Part shown: one piece after another, positions 17,777 through 26,327 of the stretch
Numbering within the stretch: position 1 is the first letter of the stretch
Layout: every line of letters begins with the position of its first letter
Assembly: GCF_001984155.1 (NCBI RefSeq)
Contig: NZ_MTQO01000052.1
Location: 682,001-746,000 of the forward strand
Direction of reading: 5' to 3'
DNA length: 64,000 nt
From: Actinosynnema sp. ALI-1.44
GTDB taxonomy: Bacteria; Actinomycetota; Actinomycetes; Mycobacteriales; Pseudonocardiaceae
Notes under the pieces: generated by a model
Told to the model about the DNA's origin: nothing
What the model saw: only the letters and a program-made list of their open reading frames with translations
Database searches by the model: none
Program-made: the position numbers and the translations under genes

Positions 17777-18781
17777 TCAGCCAGCCAGCTTCGTGAGCAC
17801 CTTGTCGAACACCGTCACGAGTTCGAGCCCGGTGCCGAGCGACGCCGCACCACTCAGGACGGGGAACACCCGGCCTGCCTTGACCGCGGGCAGTTGCTTC
17901 CACAGTGCGTTGCCGGTCAGCGGCGCGTTCTCCGGCGCCTCGGCCGTACCGTCGATGGTCGACGGCACCAGCAGGACGTCGCTCTGCGCGAGCACCCCGA
18001 TCTGCTCCATCGAGAACTCCTTCGTCGGGTCGGGCTGCGACTTCGACGGCTCGGCCAGCCGGGCACCGCAGTCGACGAGGACCTTGGTGTCGGTCCACTT
18101 CTCGCCGAGCGTCCAGAACGTGGTGTCCGTGGCGGACTGCGCGTACGTGAAGGTGTACCTGCCGAGCACGGCGGCGTGCTTGGTCTTGATCTCCTGCGTG
18201 CGCCTGGTGTACTCGGCCAGCAGCTTGTCGGCCTCGTCCTTGCGGCCGAGGATGTCGCCGACCCGGGTGGTCACCTCGGTCAGGCTGAGCTTCTGGAAGC
18301 TGACGACCACGGTCGGCGCGATCCCGGTCAGCTGCTTGTACAGCGCCTCGTCGGTGTCGATCGTGCGCAGGATCAGGTCGGGGTCGGTGCCCGCGATCTT
18401 CTCCGGGTCCGGCTTGGTGAAGTCGCCGACGACCGGGACCTTGCCCAGCTTGGGCGCGTACAGCGGACCGGACTTGTCGTACCCGCCGCCGCTGGCGCCG
18501 ACCGGGATCAGTCCGAGGTCCGCGACGACGAACGCGCCGAAGAAGTCCGCGCACGCCACCTTCTGCGCCTTGCCCGGCACCTTGACCGAGCCCTTGTCGG
18601 TCTGCACCTCACGCTCAGCGGGCGGCGCGGCGGACGTCGGGGCGTTGCTGCCGCTGCCGCTGTCGCCGCTGTTGCCACACGCGCCTAAGACGGTGAGGGC
18701 CGCGATTCCGCCGCCTGCGGCGAGGAAACCGCGCCTGCTCACTGGTGTTCGTCTCACTGGGGCCTCTTTCCGGGATTTCAT
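17777..18781 (-). CDS. Ferric-siderophore binding lipoprotein (FecB/FepB type)
   Basis: Extracellular substrate-binding protein (334 aa) for the FecCD-type importer. The N-terminus has a twin-arginine-like SRRGFLAAGG, a hydrophobic stretch and the lipobox LGAC, with Cys35 as the lipidated residue. A Ser/Gly/Asn-rich linker follows, then a type III binding fold (VACADFFGAFVVADLGL, DPEKIAGTDPDLIL). The ATG at 18781 overlaps the ATPase stop (ATGA), which I prefer. A GTG at 18757 with a nearby AAAGAGG site would give 326 aa and an equally good signal peptide, so the exact start is open. Confidence 0.92.
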   Translation of the reverse strand: MKSRKEAPVRRTPVSRRGFLAAGGGIAALTVLGACGNSGDSGSGSNAPTSAAPPAEREVQTDKGSVKVPGKAQKVACADFFGAFVVADLGLIPVGASGGGYDKSGPLYAPKLGKVPVVGDFTKPDPEKIAGTDPDLILRTIDTDEALYKQLTGIAPTVVVSFQKLSLTEVTTRVGDILGRKDEADKLLAEYTRRTQEIKTKHAAVLGRYTFTYAQSATDTTFWTLGEKWTDTKVLVDCGARLAEPSKSQPDPTKEFSMEQIGVLAQSDVLLVPSTIDGTAEAPENAPLTGNALWKQLPAVKAGRVFPVLSGAASLGTGLELVTVFDKVLTKLAG

Positions 18782-19620
18782 TTCGGCGGTGCAGGCAGTA
18801 CGGGACTGGTGGAACCGTTCCGCTCGGCCGGGGCGGTGCTGTGGTGGCGGCCGATCGGGACAACCAGGGGTGTGCCGGACACCGGGTCGGGCACGACGCG
18901 GTTGGTCAGCTGGAACACCTCGGAGACCAGCTCCTGGGTGATCACTTCCGCGGGGTCGCCGTGCGAGACCACTTCGCCGTCCTTCATGGCGATCAGGTGG
19001 TCGCCGTAGCGGCAGGCCAGGTTCAGGTCGTGCAGGACCACCGCGATCGTCGTGCCCTGCGCGTGGTTGAGGTCCGTGAGCAGGTCGAGGACTTCGACCT
19101 GGTGGGTGACGTCCAGGTACGTGGTCGGTTCGTCGAGCAGCAGGACGCCGGTGTTCTGGGCGAGTGCCATGGCGATCCAGACGCGCTGGCGCTGGCCGCC
19201 GGACAGCTCGTCCACCGGCCGCTCCGCGAGCTCCAGCGTGCCGGTCGCGCGCATCGCCCCGGCGACGATCTCGTCGTCCTTCGGGCTCCAGCGCTGGAAC
19301 CAGCCGTGGTGCGGGTGCCTGCCGCGGCCGACGAGGTCGGTCACGGTGATGCCTTCCGGCGCGATCGGGTGCTGCGGCAGGATGCCCAGCTTCACGGCCA
19401 CTTGCCGCGTCGGCATGCGGTGGATGTCCTGGCCGTCCAGCAGGACTGCGCCCGCGCTGGGGGACAACAGGCGCGCCATGCCGCGCAGCAGCGTCGACTT
19501 GCCGCACGCGTTCGGGCCGACGATCATCGTGATCCTGCCGTCGGGGATCACCGCGGACAGGTCGTCGACGACCCGACGGCCGTCGTAGCCGAGTGTGATC
19601 CCGGTCGCCTCGAGTTTCAT
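18778..19620 (-). CDS. Ferric-siderophore ABC importer ATPase (FepC/FecE type)
   Basis: A 280-residue ATPase that powers uptake through the two permeases encoded just upstream. Walker A GPNACGKST at residues 35-43, signature LSGGQRQRVWIAMALAQ, Walker B LLLDEPTTYLD and the H-loop VVLHDLN are all intact. YLDVTHQ after Walker B is typical of iron-siderophore ATPases. The ATG overlaps the permease stop (ATGA) and the 3' end overlaps the binding-protein gene. The last 25 residues are a Pro/Ser-rich tail beyond the usual family end. Confidence 0.95.
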   Translation of the reverse strand: MKLEATGITLGYDGRRVVDDLSAVIPDGRITMIVGPNACGKSTLLRGMARLLSPSAGAVLLDGQDIHRMPTRQVAVKLGILPQHPIAPEGITVTDLVGRGRHPHHGWFQRWSPKDDEIVAGAMRATGTLELAERPVDELSGGQRQRVWIAMALAQNTGVLLLDEPTTYLDVTHQVEVLDLLTDLNHAQGTTIAVVLHDLNLACRYGDHLIAMKDGEVVSHGDPAEVITQELVSEVFQLTNRVVPDPVSGTPLVVPIGRHHSTAPAERNGSTSPVLPAPPK

Positions 19621-20651
19621 CCGGCCCGCCCTGATCTCGTTGCCATCAGCCACAACAGATACGGCGCGCCGAGCACACCGGTCACCACACCGACGGGCAG
19701 CACGGTGCCGCCCAGCAGGTGCTGCGCTATGAGGTCCGAACCGAGCAGCACGACCGCGCCGACGAGCGCGGACGGCACGAGCGCGGAACTGTGCCCGTGG
19801 ACCAGCCTGCGTGCGATCGGCCCGGACACGAACGCGACGAACGCGACCGGCCCGGCGGCGGCCGTGGCCGCCGCGGCGAGCGCCACACCGCACAGCATCA
19901 GGCTCAGCCGTCGTTGCTCCACCGACACACCCAGGCCTTTGGCGACGTCGTCGCCGAACTGCAACGCCTTGAGCGACTTCGACAGGACCAGCACCAGCGG
20001 CGCCACCACGGCCAGGATGACCGCGATCGGTGTGACGTCGATCCACGTACGCGCGGTCAGGCTGCCGGTGAGCCAGATCAGTGCTTGTTGCGCGTCTTTC
20101 ACGTCGGCGCGCGTGATCATGTACGACACGACGCTCGACAGCACGGCCGCGACGCCGATCCCGATCAGGACGAGGCGGTAGCCGGACACGCCACGCCGCC
20201 ACGCGAGGACGTAGATCAGGATCGCGGTGGCCAGTGCGCCGGCGAACGCGCCACCGGACACCGCGACGCCCGTCAGACCGAACCCGAGGATGCACACCAC
20301 CGCCGCGGCGCTCGCGCCCATGGTGATGCCGATGACGTCCGGGCTGGCCAGCGGATTGCGCACCATGCTCTGGAACATGCCGCCGGACAGGCCGAACGCC
20401 AGGCCCGCGAGCACCCCAGTCAACGCGCGCGGCAGGCGTACCTCGTTGACGATGTAGGCCGCGCGGCGTGGCGCGTCACCGAACAGCGCACCGAGCACGT
20501 TCCCCGGCGACACGAAGACGCTGCCCAGCGCCAGCGCGGCGATGAACAAGGCCGCGAGGACCAGGACGAGGATGATGGTCACCAGGCGTACGCGGTTGAG
20601 GCCGCGCGTCCGCACGGCCGCGACTGTCCTGGCATCCTGGATAGCGGTCAC
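19617..20651 (-). CDS. Ferric-siderophore ABC permease (FecCD family, second)
   Basis: Integral membrane permease of 344 aa with about ten segments. Family motifs: VRLPRALTGVLAGLAFGLSGGMFQ, RNPLASPDVIGITMGASAAAV and GPVAFVAFVSGPIARRL. It pairs with the permease encoded upstream as a heterodimer, as FepD/FepG do. GTG at 20651 was selected because it overlaps the preceding stop (GTGA) and gives a normal N-terminus (MTAIQDARTV); the open frame extends upstream inside the other permease gene. Confidence 0.95.
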   Translation of the reverse strand: MTAIQDARTVAAVRTRGLNRVRLVTIILVLVLAALFIAALALGSVFVSPGNVLGALFGDAPRRAAYIVNEVRLPRALTGVLAGLAFGLSGGMFQSMVRNPLASPDVIGITMGASAAAVVCILGFGLTGVAVSGGAFAGALATAILIYVLAWRRGVSGYRLVLIGIGVAAVLSSVVSYMITRADVKDAQQALIWLTGSLTARTWIDVTPIAVILAVVAPLVLVLSKSLKALQFGDDVAKGLGVSVEQRRLSLMLCGVALAAAATAAAGPVAFVAFVSGPIARRLVHGHSSALVPSALVGAVVLLGSDLIAQHLLGGTVLPVGVVTGVLGAPYLLWLMATRSGRAG

Positions 20652-21673
20652 AGCTCGGCCAGCTTCCGCCTGCGGACCAGTGCGATGAAGATCGGGGCGC
20701 CGATCACCGCGGTCACCACGCCGACCTGGACCTCCCCCGGGCTGGTGATGATCCGGCCGACGATGTCCGACCCCAGCAGCAGCGACGGCGCGAGCACCAT
20801 CGAGAACGGCAGGATCCAGCGGTAGTCCGGTCCGGTGATCATCCGGGCGGCGTGCGGCACGGCCAGCCCGATGAACGCGATCGGCCCCGCCAGGGCCGTC
20901 GCCGTCCCGCACAGCAGGACAACCCCGAGCGCGGCGAACGCCTGCCCGGCTTTGACGTTGACGCCCAGCGACTGGGCGACGTCGTCACCGAGCGACAACG
21001 CGTTGAGCAGCCGACCGCAGATGAGCGCGAGCACCGCGCCGACAGCGAGGAACGGCAGCGCCCGCGCGACGACGCCCAGGTCGCGCCCGGCCAGGGAGCC
21101 GACCTGCCAGAACCGGAACCGGTCGAACGCCTCGGTGTCCGTCAGCAGGATCGCCGTGGTCAACGACGCCAGCGCGGCACTCGTCGCCGCGCCGGACAGG
21201 GCCAGCTTGACGGGCGTCGCGCCGTCTCGTCCCATGGCGCCGATGCGGTAGACCAGGATCGCGGCGGCCGCGGCGCCGACGAACCCGAACCACACGTAGC
21301 CGGTGACGCTCACGACACCGAAGACGCTGATGCCGCACACCACGAACAGCGCCGCGCCCGCGTTCACACCGAGGATCCCAGGGTCAGCCAGCGGGTTGCG
21401 CGCCAGTCCCTGCATCACCGCGCCGGAGAGGCCGAGAGCGGCACCCGCGAGCAAGCCGATGACTGTGCGGGGCAGCCGCATGTCACGCACGATGATGTGC
21501 TGGTTGTTCGTCGGGTCGAAGTTGAAGAGCGCGTCGTACGCCGCGCGGGCGGGTACGGAAACCGATCCGACGGTGAAGCTCAGGACTGTCAGCACGACCA
21601 GCACCGCTACGGCTGCGAGCAGCCCGAAGGCAAGTACCGGTCGGTTGACCGCCACCTGTGGGTTCTCGGGCAT
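20648..21673 (-). CDS. Ferric-siderophore ABC permease (FecCD family, first)
   Basis: A 341-residue membrane permease with about ten segments and the family motifs MRLPRTVIGLLAGAALGLSGAVMQG, RNPLADPGILGVNAGAAL and GPIAFIGLAVPHAARM. First gene of the - strand transport operon (permease, permease, ATPase, binding protein, two ABC halves). It starts 55 bases from an iron box and is divergent from the siderophore-interacting protein. All downstream junctions overlap or are within five bases. Confidence 0.95.
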   Translation of the reverse strand: MPENPQVAVNRPVLAFGLLAAVAVLVVLTVLSFTVGSVSVPARAAYDALFNFDPTNNQHIIVRDMRLPRTVIGLLAGAALGLSGAVMQGLARNPLADPGILGVNAGAALFVVCGISVFGVVSVTGYVWFGFVGAAAAAILVYRIGAMGRDGATPVKLALSGAATSAALASLTTAILLTDTEAFDRFRFWQVGSLAGRDLGVVARALPFLAVGAVLALICGRLLNALSLGDDVAQSLGVNVKAGQAFAALGVVLLCGTATALAGPIAFIGLAVPHAARMITGPDYRWILPFSMVLAPSLLLGSDIVGRIITSPGEVQVGVVTAVIGAPIFIALVRRRKLAEL

Positions 21674-21698
21674 TCGCTCGTTCCTCGGGGTGCTGCAG

Positions 21699-21717
21699 CC
21701 AGCAGAGGCTAACCTAA
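21699..21717. promoter_or_regulatory. Possible second, half-conserved iron box
   Basis: The right part GGCTAACCTAA (21707-21717) is a perfect consensus half-site; the left half does not match. It sits between the permease start and the full iron box at 21728, and may hold a second repressor dimer or be a relic. Confidence 0.5.
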
Positions 21718-21727
21718 TAGATCCAAG

Positions 21728-21746
21728 TTAGGTTAGGCTAACCGCT
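21728..21746. promoter_or_regulatory. Iron box in the divergent transport/SIP promoter
   Basis: TTAGGTTAGGCTAACCGCT matches the IdeR/DmdR consensus at 16 of 19 positions; only the last three bases differ. It lies between the divergent permease and siderophore-interacting protein genes, so one repressor site can control both directions. Confidence 0.9.
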
Positions 21747-21776
21747 AGAACGGCCGATGGGAGGGGACCTCAGGCG

Positions 21777-22559
21777 ATGACCGGATCACTGGATGGCGCG
21801 ACGGCGACCGGAGTGCGGAAACCACGGCAGCAGCCTATGTTCGTCACCGTCACGGCGGTCCGCCGCCTGTCGGAACGAATGGCGCGGATCACACTGACCG
21901 GCGACGAGATCGCCGAGTTCGACTACGCGGGCCCGGACCACCTCGCCAGGGTGTTCTTCCCGGTGTGCGAGGATTTTCGGCTGCCGGTGACCGAGCAGTG
22001 GTGGCCGGAACTGCAGGCCATGCCCGTGGAGCGGCGACCGGTCATGCGCAACTACACCGTCCGCCGGATGGACCACGCCCGCGGTGAGATGGACATCGAC
22101 TTCGTCCTGCACGGCGACAGCGGCCCGGCGTCGGCATGGGCGTGCGCGGCCAAGCCGGGCGACCGGATCGGCGTGCTCAGCGACGGCGCCGAGTACAGGC
22201 CCGGCGACGCGGACTGGCAGCTGCTGATCGGCGACGAGACCGCCATCCCCGCGATCACGGGGATGCTCGAGACCCTACGGACACCGGCGCACACCTTCTT
22301 CGAGGTGGCCGACGAACTGGACGTGATCGACGTCGCGTCCCCCGCGACCTGGCTGTACCGCTCGGGCACACGCGGCGCCAAGGTGCTGGAAGCGTTGCGC
22401 GGCATGGCGTTCCCCGAAGGCAAGCCCTACGTCTGGGTGGCCGGTGAGTCGACGCTGGCGACCTCGGTCCGGCGGTACTTGGTGAACGAGCGGTCGATCG
22501 ACAAGAAGCAGATCTACTTCTGCGGGTACTGGCGCGCGGATCGCCCCGCGTACGACTGA
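21777..22559 (+). CDS. Siderophore-interacting protein (FAD-dependent ferric reductase, ViuB/FscN type)
   Basis: A 260-residue flavoprotein that likely reduces the ferric siderophore in the cytoplasm so iron is released. The FAD-binding motif RNYTVR is present. Other family features are the N-terminal FVTVTAVRRLSERMARITLTG barrel strand, the phosphate-binding MDIDFVLHGDSGPASAWA, LLIGDETAIPAI and the C-terminal VWVAGESTLATSVRRYL and YFCGYWRADRPAYD. It is divergent from the uptake operon across a 100-base iron-boxed promoter. ATG at 21777 follows GGGAGG about 12 bases upstream. Confidence 0.94.
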   Translation: MTGSLDGATATGVRKPRQQPMFVTVTAVRRLSERMARITLTGDEIAEFDYAGPDHLARVFFPVCEDFRLPVTEQWWPELQAMPVERRPVMRNYTVRRMDHARGEMDIDFVLHGDSGPASAWACAAKPGDRIGVLSDGAEYRPGDADWQLLIGDETAIPAITGMLETLRTPAHTFFEVADELDVIDVASPATWLYRSGTRGAKVLEALRGMAFPEGKPYVWVAGESTLATSVRRYLVNERSIDKKQIYFCGYWRADRPAYD

Positions 22560-22587
22560 GTTTCCCTGCTCCCCCGGAGAGCGACAA

Positions 22588-24390
22588 ATGAACACAGCTC
22601 GGTGGGTTCCGCTTGCCCTGATCGCGACAACGGTCCTCGCCGGAGTCGGCTACGCGTGGGATCTGGCAGGTCAGGGGTACTCGTACGCGTATTACAGCGC
22701 GGCGGCCAAGACCATGGGCAGCGGCTTCCAGCAGTTCCTTTTCGGCACGTACGACCCGGTGGGTGTGCTGACGATCGACAAGCCCCCGCTGGGCGTCTGG
22801 CCCCAGGTGGTGTCGGTCTGGATCTTCGGCCTGCACGGGTGGGCGGTGCTCCTGCCGCAGGTGATCGCCGGTGTGGCGGCCGTGCCACTGCTGGCTTTCA
22901 CCGTGCGGCGGTTCAGCGGGTCGTTGAAAACCGGGTTGCTGGCCGCGGTGATCCTCGCCGTGACCCCGGTGACCATGGTGATCACGCGGGACAACGCACC
23001 CGACCCGTGGCTGGTGTTGTGCCTTGTCGCCGCGGCCTACGCGTTGTCGCGTGCGTTGACCGGTCAGGCTGAGACCCGATGGCTTGTGCTGGCCGCCGCG
23101 CTGCTCGGGTGTGGGTTCCTGGTCAAGATGGGCCAGGCACTGCTCGTCGCGCCCGCGTTCCTGGCCGCCTACCTGGTGGCCAGTTCGCTGGCCTGGGGCA
23201 AGCGGTTGCTCAACGGCGCCATCGCCGTGGTGACTGTGGTGGTCGCTTCGCTCTGGTGGGTGCTCCTGGTCGACCTGTGGCCGGGCAGGAAGCCGTTCAT
23301 CGGTGGGTCTCTCGACAGCTCGGCGTGGGACCTGACCGTGGGGTACAACGGTTTCGGCCGGATCTCGGGGCAAAGCGCGGCGGCGGGCAACGAAGCGAAC
23401 CCGTTCTACAGCACACCGGGGATTCTGCGCCTGTTCAGCGATTCGCTCGCCGGACAGGCGGCGTGGCTGCTGCCGTTGGCGCTGCTCGGCCTGGTGATCT
23501 TCTTCGTCCGGCCGAAGGCACCCCGGTTGGTTGTCGCGGGGTGGGTGCTGTTCGGCGGTTGGCTCGTGCTGGCCGGGCTTGTCCTCAGCTTCATGACCGG
23601 CGTGTGGTTGCCTTACTACACAAGCATGTTGGTACCTGCCATTGCCGCGGTGTCGGCGTTCACGCTCGCGATGCTGTGGCGTTACCACCTGGCGGGCAAC
23701 CGATGGCTGCTGCCGTTGGTCATCGCGGTCAGTGCCGCGTGGGTGTTCCTGGTGATCCAGCGGGATCCGGGGTGGCACGGGTGGTTGCGCATCCCAGTTG
23801 TCGCATTGGCGGTCTTGGGCATTGTCGCGTTGGTGGCCGGACGCTTCGGCTCAGGCCTTGCGTTGGGCTTGGCGGCCTTGCTGATCACGCCGCTCACGTG
23901 GTCCGCACTGGCCGTGTCGGGCTACTGGGTCGGCTGGGCGACGAACCCCACCGCCGGTCCGGTGTCCGCCCAAACGGTGTTCCTGCCACCAGAGGAACGC
24001 GCGGAGTACGCGGAGTACTTCGCGGGCCGCAAGTCCGCGGAGATCAAGGCTAAAACCGGGTCCCTCTCGGAGGAACAGTCCGCCGTGCTCAAGCTGGCCC
24101 AGGCGTCCACAACGGACATCCAGCTCGCCGCGGAGGGCGGGGCGTTGCAGGTGGCGCCGTACATCATCCACACAGACCTGCGCGTGGTGGCCATGGGCGG
24201 CTTCACCACCGACGACCCGGCGCCCTCGGTCGACCAGCTCGCCGGGTGGGTGAAGGACAAGCGGGTCAAGTATGTGCTGACCGACAGCGAGAAACGCGCC
24301 CGCTCGGACTGGGTCGAGGCCCACTGCCGTCTGGTCCCGCCCGCCGACTACTTCCCCGAGGCCGAGCAGAAACTCTACGACTGCGCATGA
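22588..24390 (+). CDS. GT39/ArnT-like membrane glycosyltransferase
   Basis: A 600-residue integral membrane protein with about 11-13 hydrophobic segments and a C-terminal soluble domain of about 120 residues. The early acidic motif LTIDKPPLGVWPQ and DNAPDPWLV are typical of the GT39 (protein-mannosyl/ArnT-like, polyprenyl-phosphate-sugar using) family. The acceptor is unknown. It starts 28 bases after the siderophore-interacting protein, so it is probably read from the same iron-boxed promoter. Whether it sugar-modifies the siderophore, a binding protein or the envelope cannot be told. A strong hairpin follows the stop. Confidence 0.85.
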   Translation: MNTARWVPLALIATTVLAGVGYAWDLAGQGYSYAYYSAAAKTMGSGFQQFLFGTYDPVGVLTIDKPPLGVWPQVVSVWIFGLHGWAVLLPQVIAGVAAVPLLAFTVRRFSGSLKTGLLAAVILAVTPVTMVITRDNAPDPWLVLCLVAAAYALSRALTGQAETRWLVLAAALLGCGFLVKMGQALLVAPAFLAAYLVASSLAWGKRLLNGAIAVVTVVVASLWWVLLVDLWPGRKPFIGGSLDSSAWDLTVGYNGFGRISGQSAAAGNEANPFYSTPGILRLFSDSLAGQAAWLLPLALLGLVIFFVRPKAPRLVVAGWVLFGGWLVLAGLVLSFMTGVWLPYYTSMLVPAIAAVSAFTLAMLWRYHLAGNRWLLPLVIAVSAAWVFLVIQRDPGWHGWLRIPVVALAVLGIVALVAGRFGSGLALGLAALLITPLTWSALAVSGYWVGWATNPTAGPVSAQTVFLPPEERAEYAEYFAGRKSAEIKAKTGSLSEEQSAVLKLAQASTTDIQLAAEGGALQVAPYIIHTDLRVVAMGGFTTDDPAPSVDQLAGWVKDKRVKYVLTDSEKRARSDWVEAHCRLVPPADYFPEAEQKLYDCA

Positions 24391-24400
24391 CGACATCCCG

Positions 24401-24428
24401 CCGGGGCGGTCCGATCGGACCGCCCCGG
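24401..24428 (+). terminator. Perfect 28-bp palindrome, likely terminator
   Basis: Ten bases after the GT39-like gene stop lies a perfect 28-bp inverted repeat (14-bp arms, starting CCGGGGCGG and centred on CGATCG). There is no U tract, as is usual in actinomycetes. It most likely ends the SIP-GT39 transcript. Confidence 0.75.
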
Positions 24429-24539
24429 GGCGATTCGACTACTCCGGCTCAATGGCATGAATCAGGGTGATGGATTCCGCCGGGCTCATCGCACGCCTGG
24501 CGAGGTCACCGAGCAGTCGTTTGATCCTGCCGGTCTGCC

Positions 24540-24830
24540 TTGGATCTGGACTTCCCGCAAGCCGACCATCGAATCGGCGAACACATTGTCCGGCTCGTCA
24601 GTGTCGTCGAACGACAGCAGGCACACCGAACTGTTCAACCCCAGAGCTTGTGGCATGCCTTTGACACCGGCAACCAGGATGCTGCGGCCCGTTGCTTCCG
24701 CTTCGGTCTGTGGTGCGCTGAGCAAGCGAGTTCACGGGACCTGCGCGCCGCGACACTCGCCGACATGGCACGCCAATCGATTTACCTGCGCCGACTAGAT
24801 GAAGCCTTGTCGCTGACCGAGCGCCAAGCA
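24540..24830 (+). pseudogene. Remnant of a regulator or TPR-type protein
   Basis: The + strand frame from 24540 reads sequence that looks like the C-terminal helical-repeat part of the actinobacterial HTH/TPR regulators: a block reading AFDTGNQDAAARCFRFGLW and then LRAATLADMARQSIYLRRLD and EALSLTER. Beyond about 24830 the frame becomes non-protein-like, and a plausible continuation (SGKISAIPPLALLAAKRLA) appears in another frame. No DNA-binding domain is present. I read it as a frame-shifted, truncated relic. It overlaps nothing real until the HNH gene at 24908. The rest of 24391-24907 holds only the palindrome and no gene. Confidence 0.4.
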
Positions 24831-24907
24831 ACCGGCCCCGGCGACCGCCGGGGATCATCTGGGAGCATGTGGACTCCGGGAAGATCTCGGCGATCCCACC
24901 ACTTGCT

Positions 24908-26158
24908 TTACTTGCAGCCAAGCGCTTGGCGCGGCTCGGTAGGTGTGACACCGAGTAAGTGGTTGCGCCGGGGCGATCGTGTGGGATCGACGTAGTCCGG
25001 TGGGGTGAACCAGGCGATTCCGTCGACGAGCTGAACCGACCACTCACTGCGGTGGATGAGTCGGTGATGCTGTCCGCAGAGGAGAACCAGGTTGCCGAGG
25101 GCGGTCGGCCCACCTCGTAGCCAGGACTTGATGTGGTGCGAATGGCAGACGCTGGCGGGCCTGTCACAAGAGGGGAAGGTGCAGCCGCGATCGCGGAGCA
25201 CAAGTCCACGCCGAATGTGAGCAGGAACAACGTAAGCAGGGACGGCAACATCCAGAGGTTGGGACGCACCGCCCATGACCACGGGCAGAACATGGGCGTC
25301 GCACGCGATTCGGCGGGCCTCGCCCGCCGTCAGCCTGGTTCCGGGCAGCACCTGGTTGTCGGCTGACCGCATCAGTTCGTCCATGGACACGGTGAAGGCG
25401 ACTTCGGTCTTGTAACCGTTGTGCGCAGGCGAATCCGGGCAGTTCGCCGCCTTCTGCAACACGTCGGCGAACGCATCTCCACCTCGTTCCGCACAGCCAC
25501 GCGTCTCACTGGACTCGCGCTTCTCGAATGGCGCCAGCAGGGCTTCGAACAACGCAGCGGTCTCCGCGTCGAGCCGTCCCTTGAACTCCATTCTGCCGTC
25601 GCGGAACACGTGCCGCCGCAACTCCCGCTCGGGCCGCTGAGACTCCTCGTCGTGGGGTGGCGTCCCGTCCGGGTCGATGATGTCACGGACCCAGCGTTCG
25701 CCATAGCGCGCCAAGGCGTTCGGGTCGTCTTCTTCGGCGCGCTCGACCATCAACTTCTCAGCCAGCGTGATCTTCTCCGGCTCCAGGTGCTCAAGACTCG
25801 CGACGAACTTCCGGATCACCTCGACCTGTCCGACGCCAACCTCCCCTGCGGCCAGCCGATCAGCCGTCAACGGCAGAACTGCTTCGATGACGGACCCGGT
25901 CGGGGTCTTCACGTCGTGCAGCGCGGCTGCGTGCGCCAGCCGTTGGTTGGCTTCGGCACGAGTAATGTTCAACGTGTGCAGGAGAAGAGCGGCGGTGCTG
26001 CTGTACCCCAACTCGTACGCGGCACCCCGGGAATCGAGTTCCGACAACAGCCGCAGGTGTTCGGAGTAGGCCAGGCGCAACCGCTCCTCGGACGCGGTCA
26101 GCTGGGCGACGAGTCCCCGATTGCCGACCTGCCAGAGAGGTGCTGGAAGTTGAGCCAT
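24908..26158 (-). CDS. DUF222/HNH endonuclease-domain protein (13E12-repeat type)
   Basis: A 416-residue protein with an N-terminal DUF222 helical region (about 5-300; LDSRGAAYELGYSSTAALL, RMEFKGRLDAETAALFEALL) and a C-terminal HNH nuclease motif, RDRGCTFPSCDRP, CHSHHIKSWLRGGPT and NLVLLCGQHHRLIHR. Members are multi-copy in actinobacteria, including the mycobacterial 13E12 repeats, and are often linked to mobile or repeated DNA. ATG at 26158 gives the usual N-terminus; an open extension upstream has no family match. It interrupts the siderophore locus between transport and NRPS parts, has no iron box and ends in TAA, unlike its GC-rich neighbours. Confidence 0.85.
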   Translation of the reverse strand: MAQLPAPLWQVGNRGLVAQLTASEERLRLAYSEHLRLLSELDSRGAAYELGYSSTAALLLHTLNITRAEANQRLAHAAALHDVKTPTGSVIEAVLPLTADRLAAGEVGVGQVEVIRKFVASLEHLEPEKITLAEKLMVERAEEDDPNALARYGERWVRDIIDPDGTPPHDEESQRPERELRRHVFRDGRMEFKGRLDAETAALFEALLAPFEKRESSETRGCAERGGDAFADVLQKAANCPDSPAHNGYKTEVAFTVSMDELMRSADNQVLPGTRLTAGEARRIACDAHVLPVVMGGASQPLDVAVPAYVVPAHIRRGLVLRDRGCTFPSCDRPASVCHSHHIKSWLRGGPTALGNLVLLCGQHHRLIHRSEWSVQLVDGIAWFTPPDYVDPTRSPRRNHLLGVTPTEPRQALGCK

Positions 26159-26327
26159 GCCTCCAAGATACTTCGACGGAACATGAAAGTCCTTGGGAGT
26201 TTTAGCGTTCACCGGATCGTGTTCGGCAAGTGCCGACAGAAACCCTTGGTAGTCAAGGGCACGACGACGTTCAGAAGTCGTCGCGCCCCGGCAACCCGGG
26301 TACGGAACCTGGCGGGTGAACTGCCTT

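Noticed and set aside
24598-25293. Open frame on the - strand between 24598 and 25293.
   Set aside because: It overlaps the 3' end of the HNH gene in another frame and has no protein-like features.
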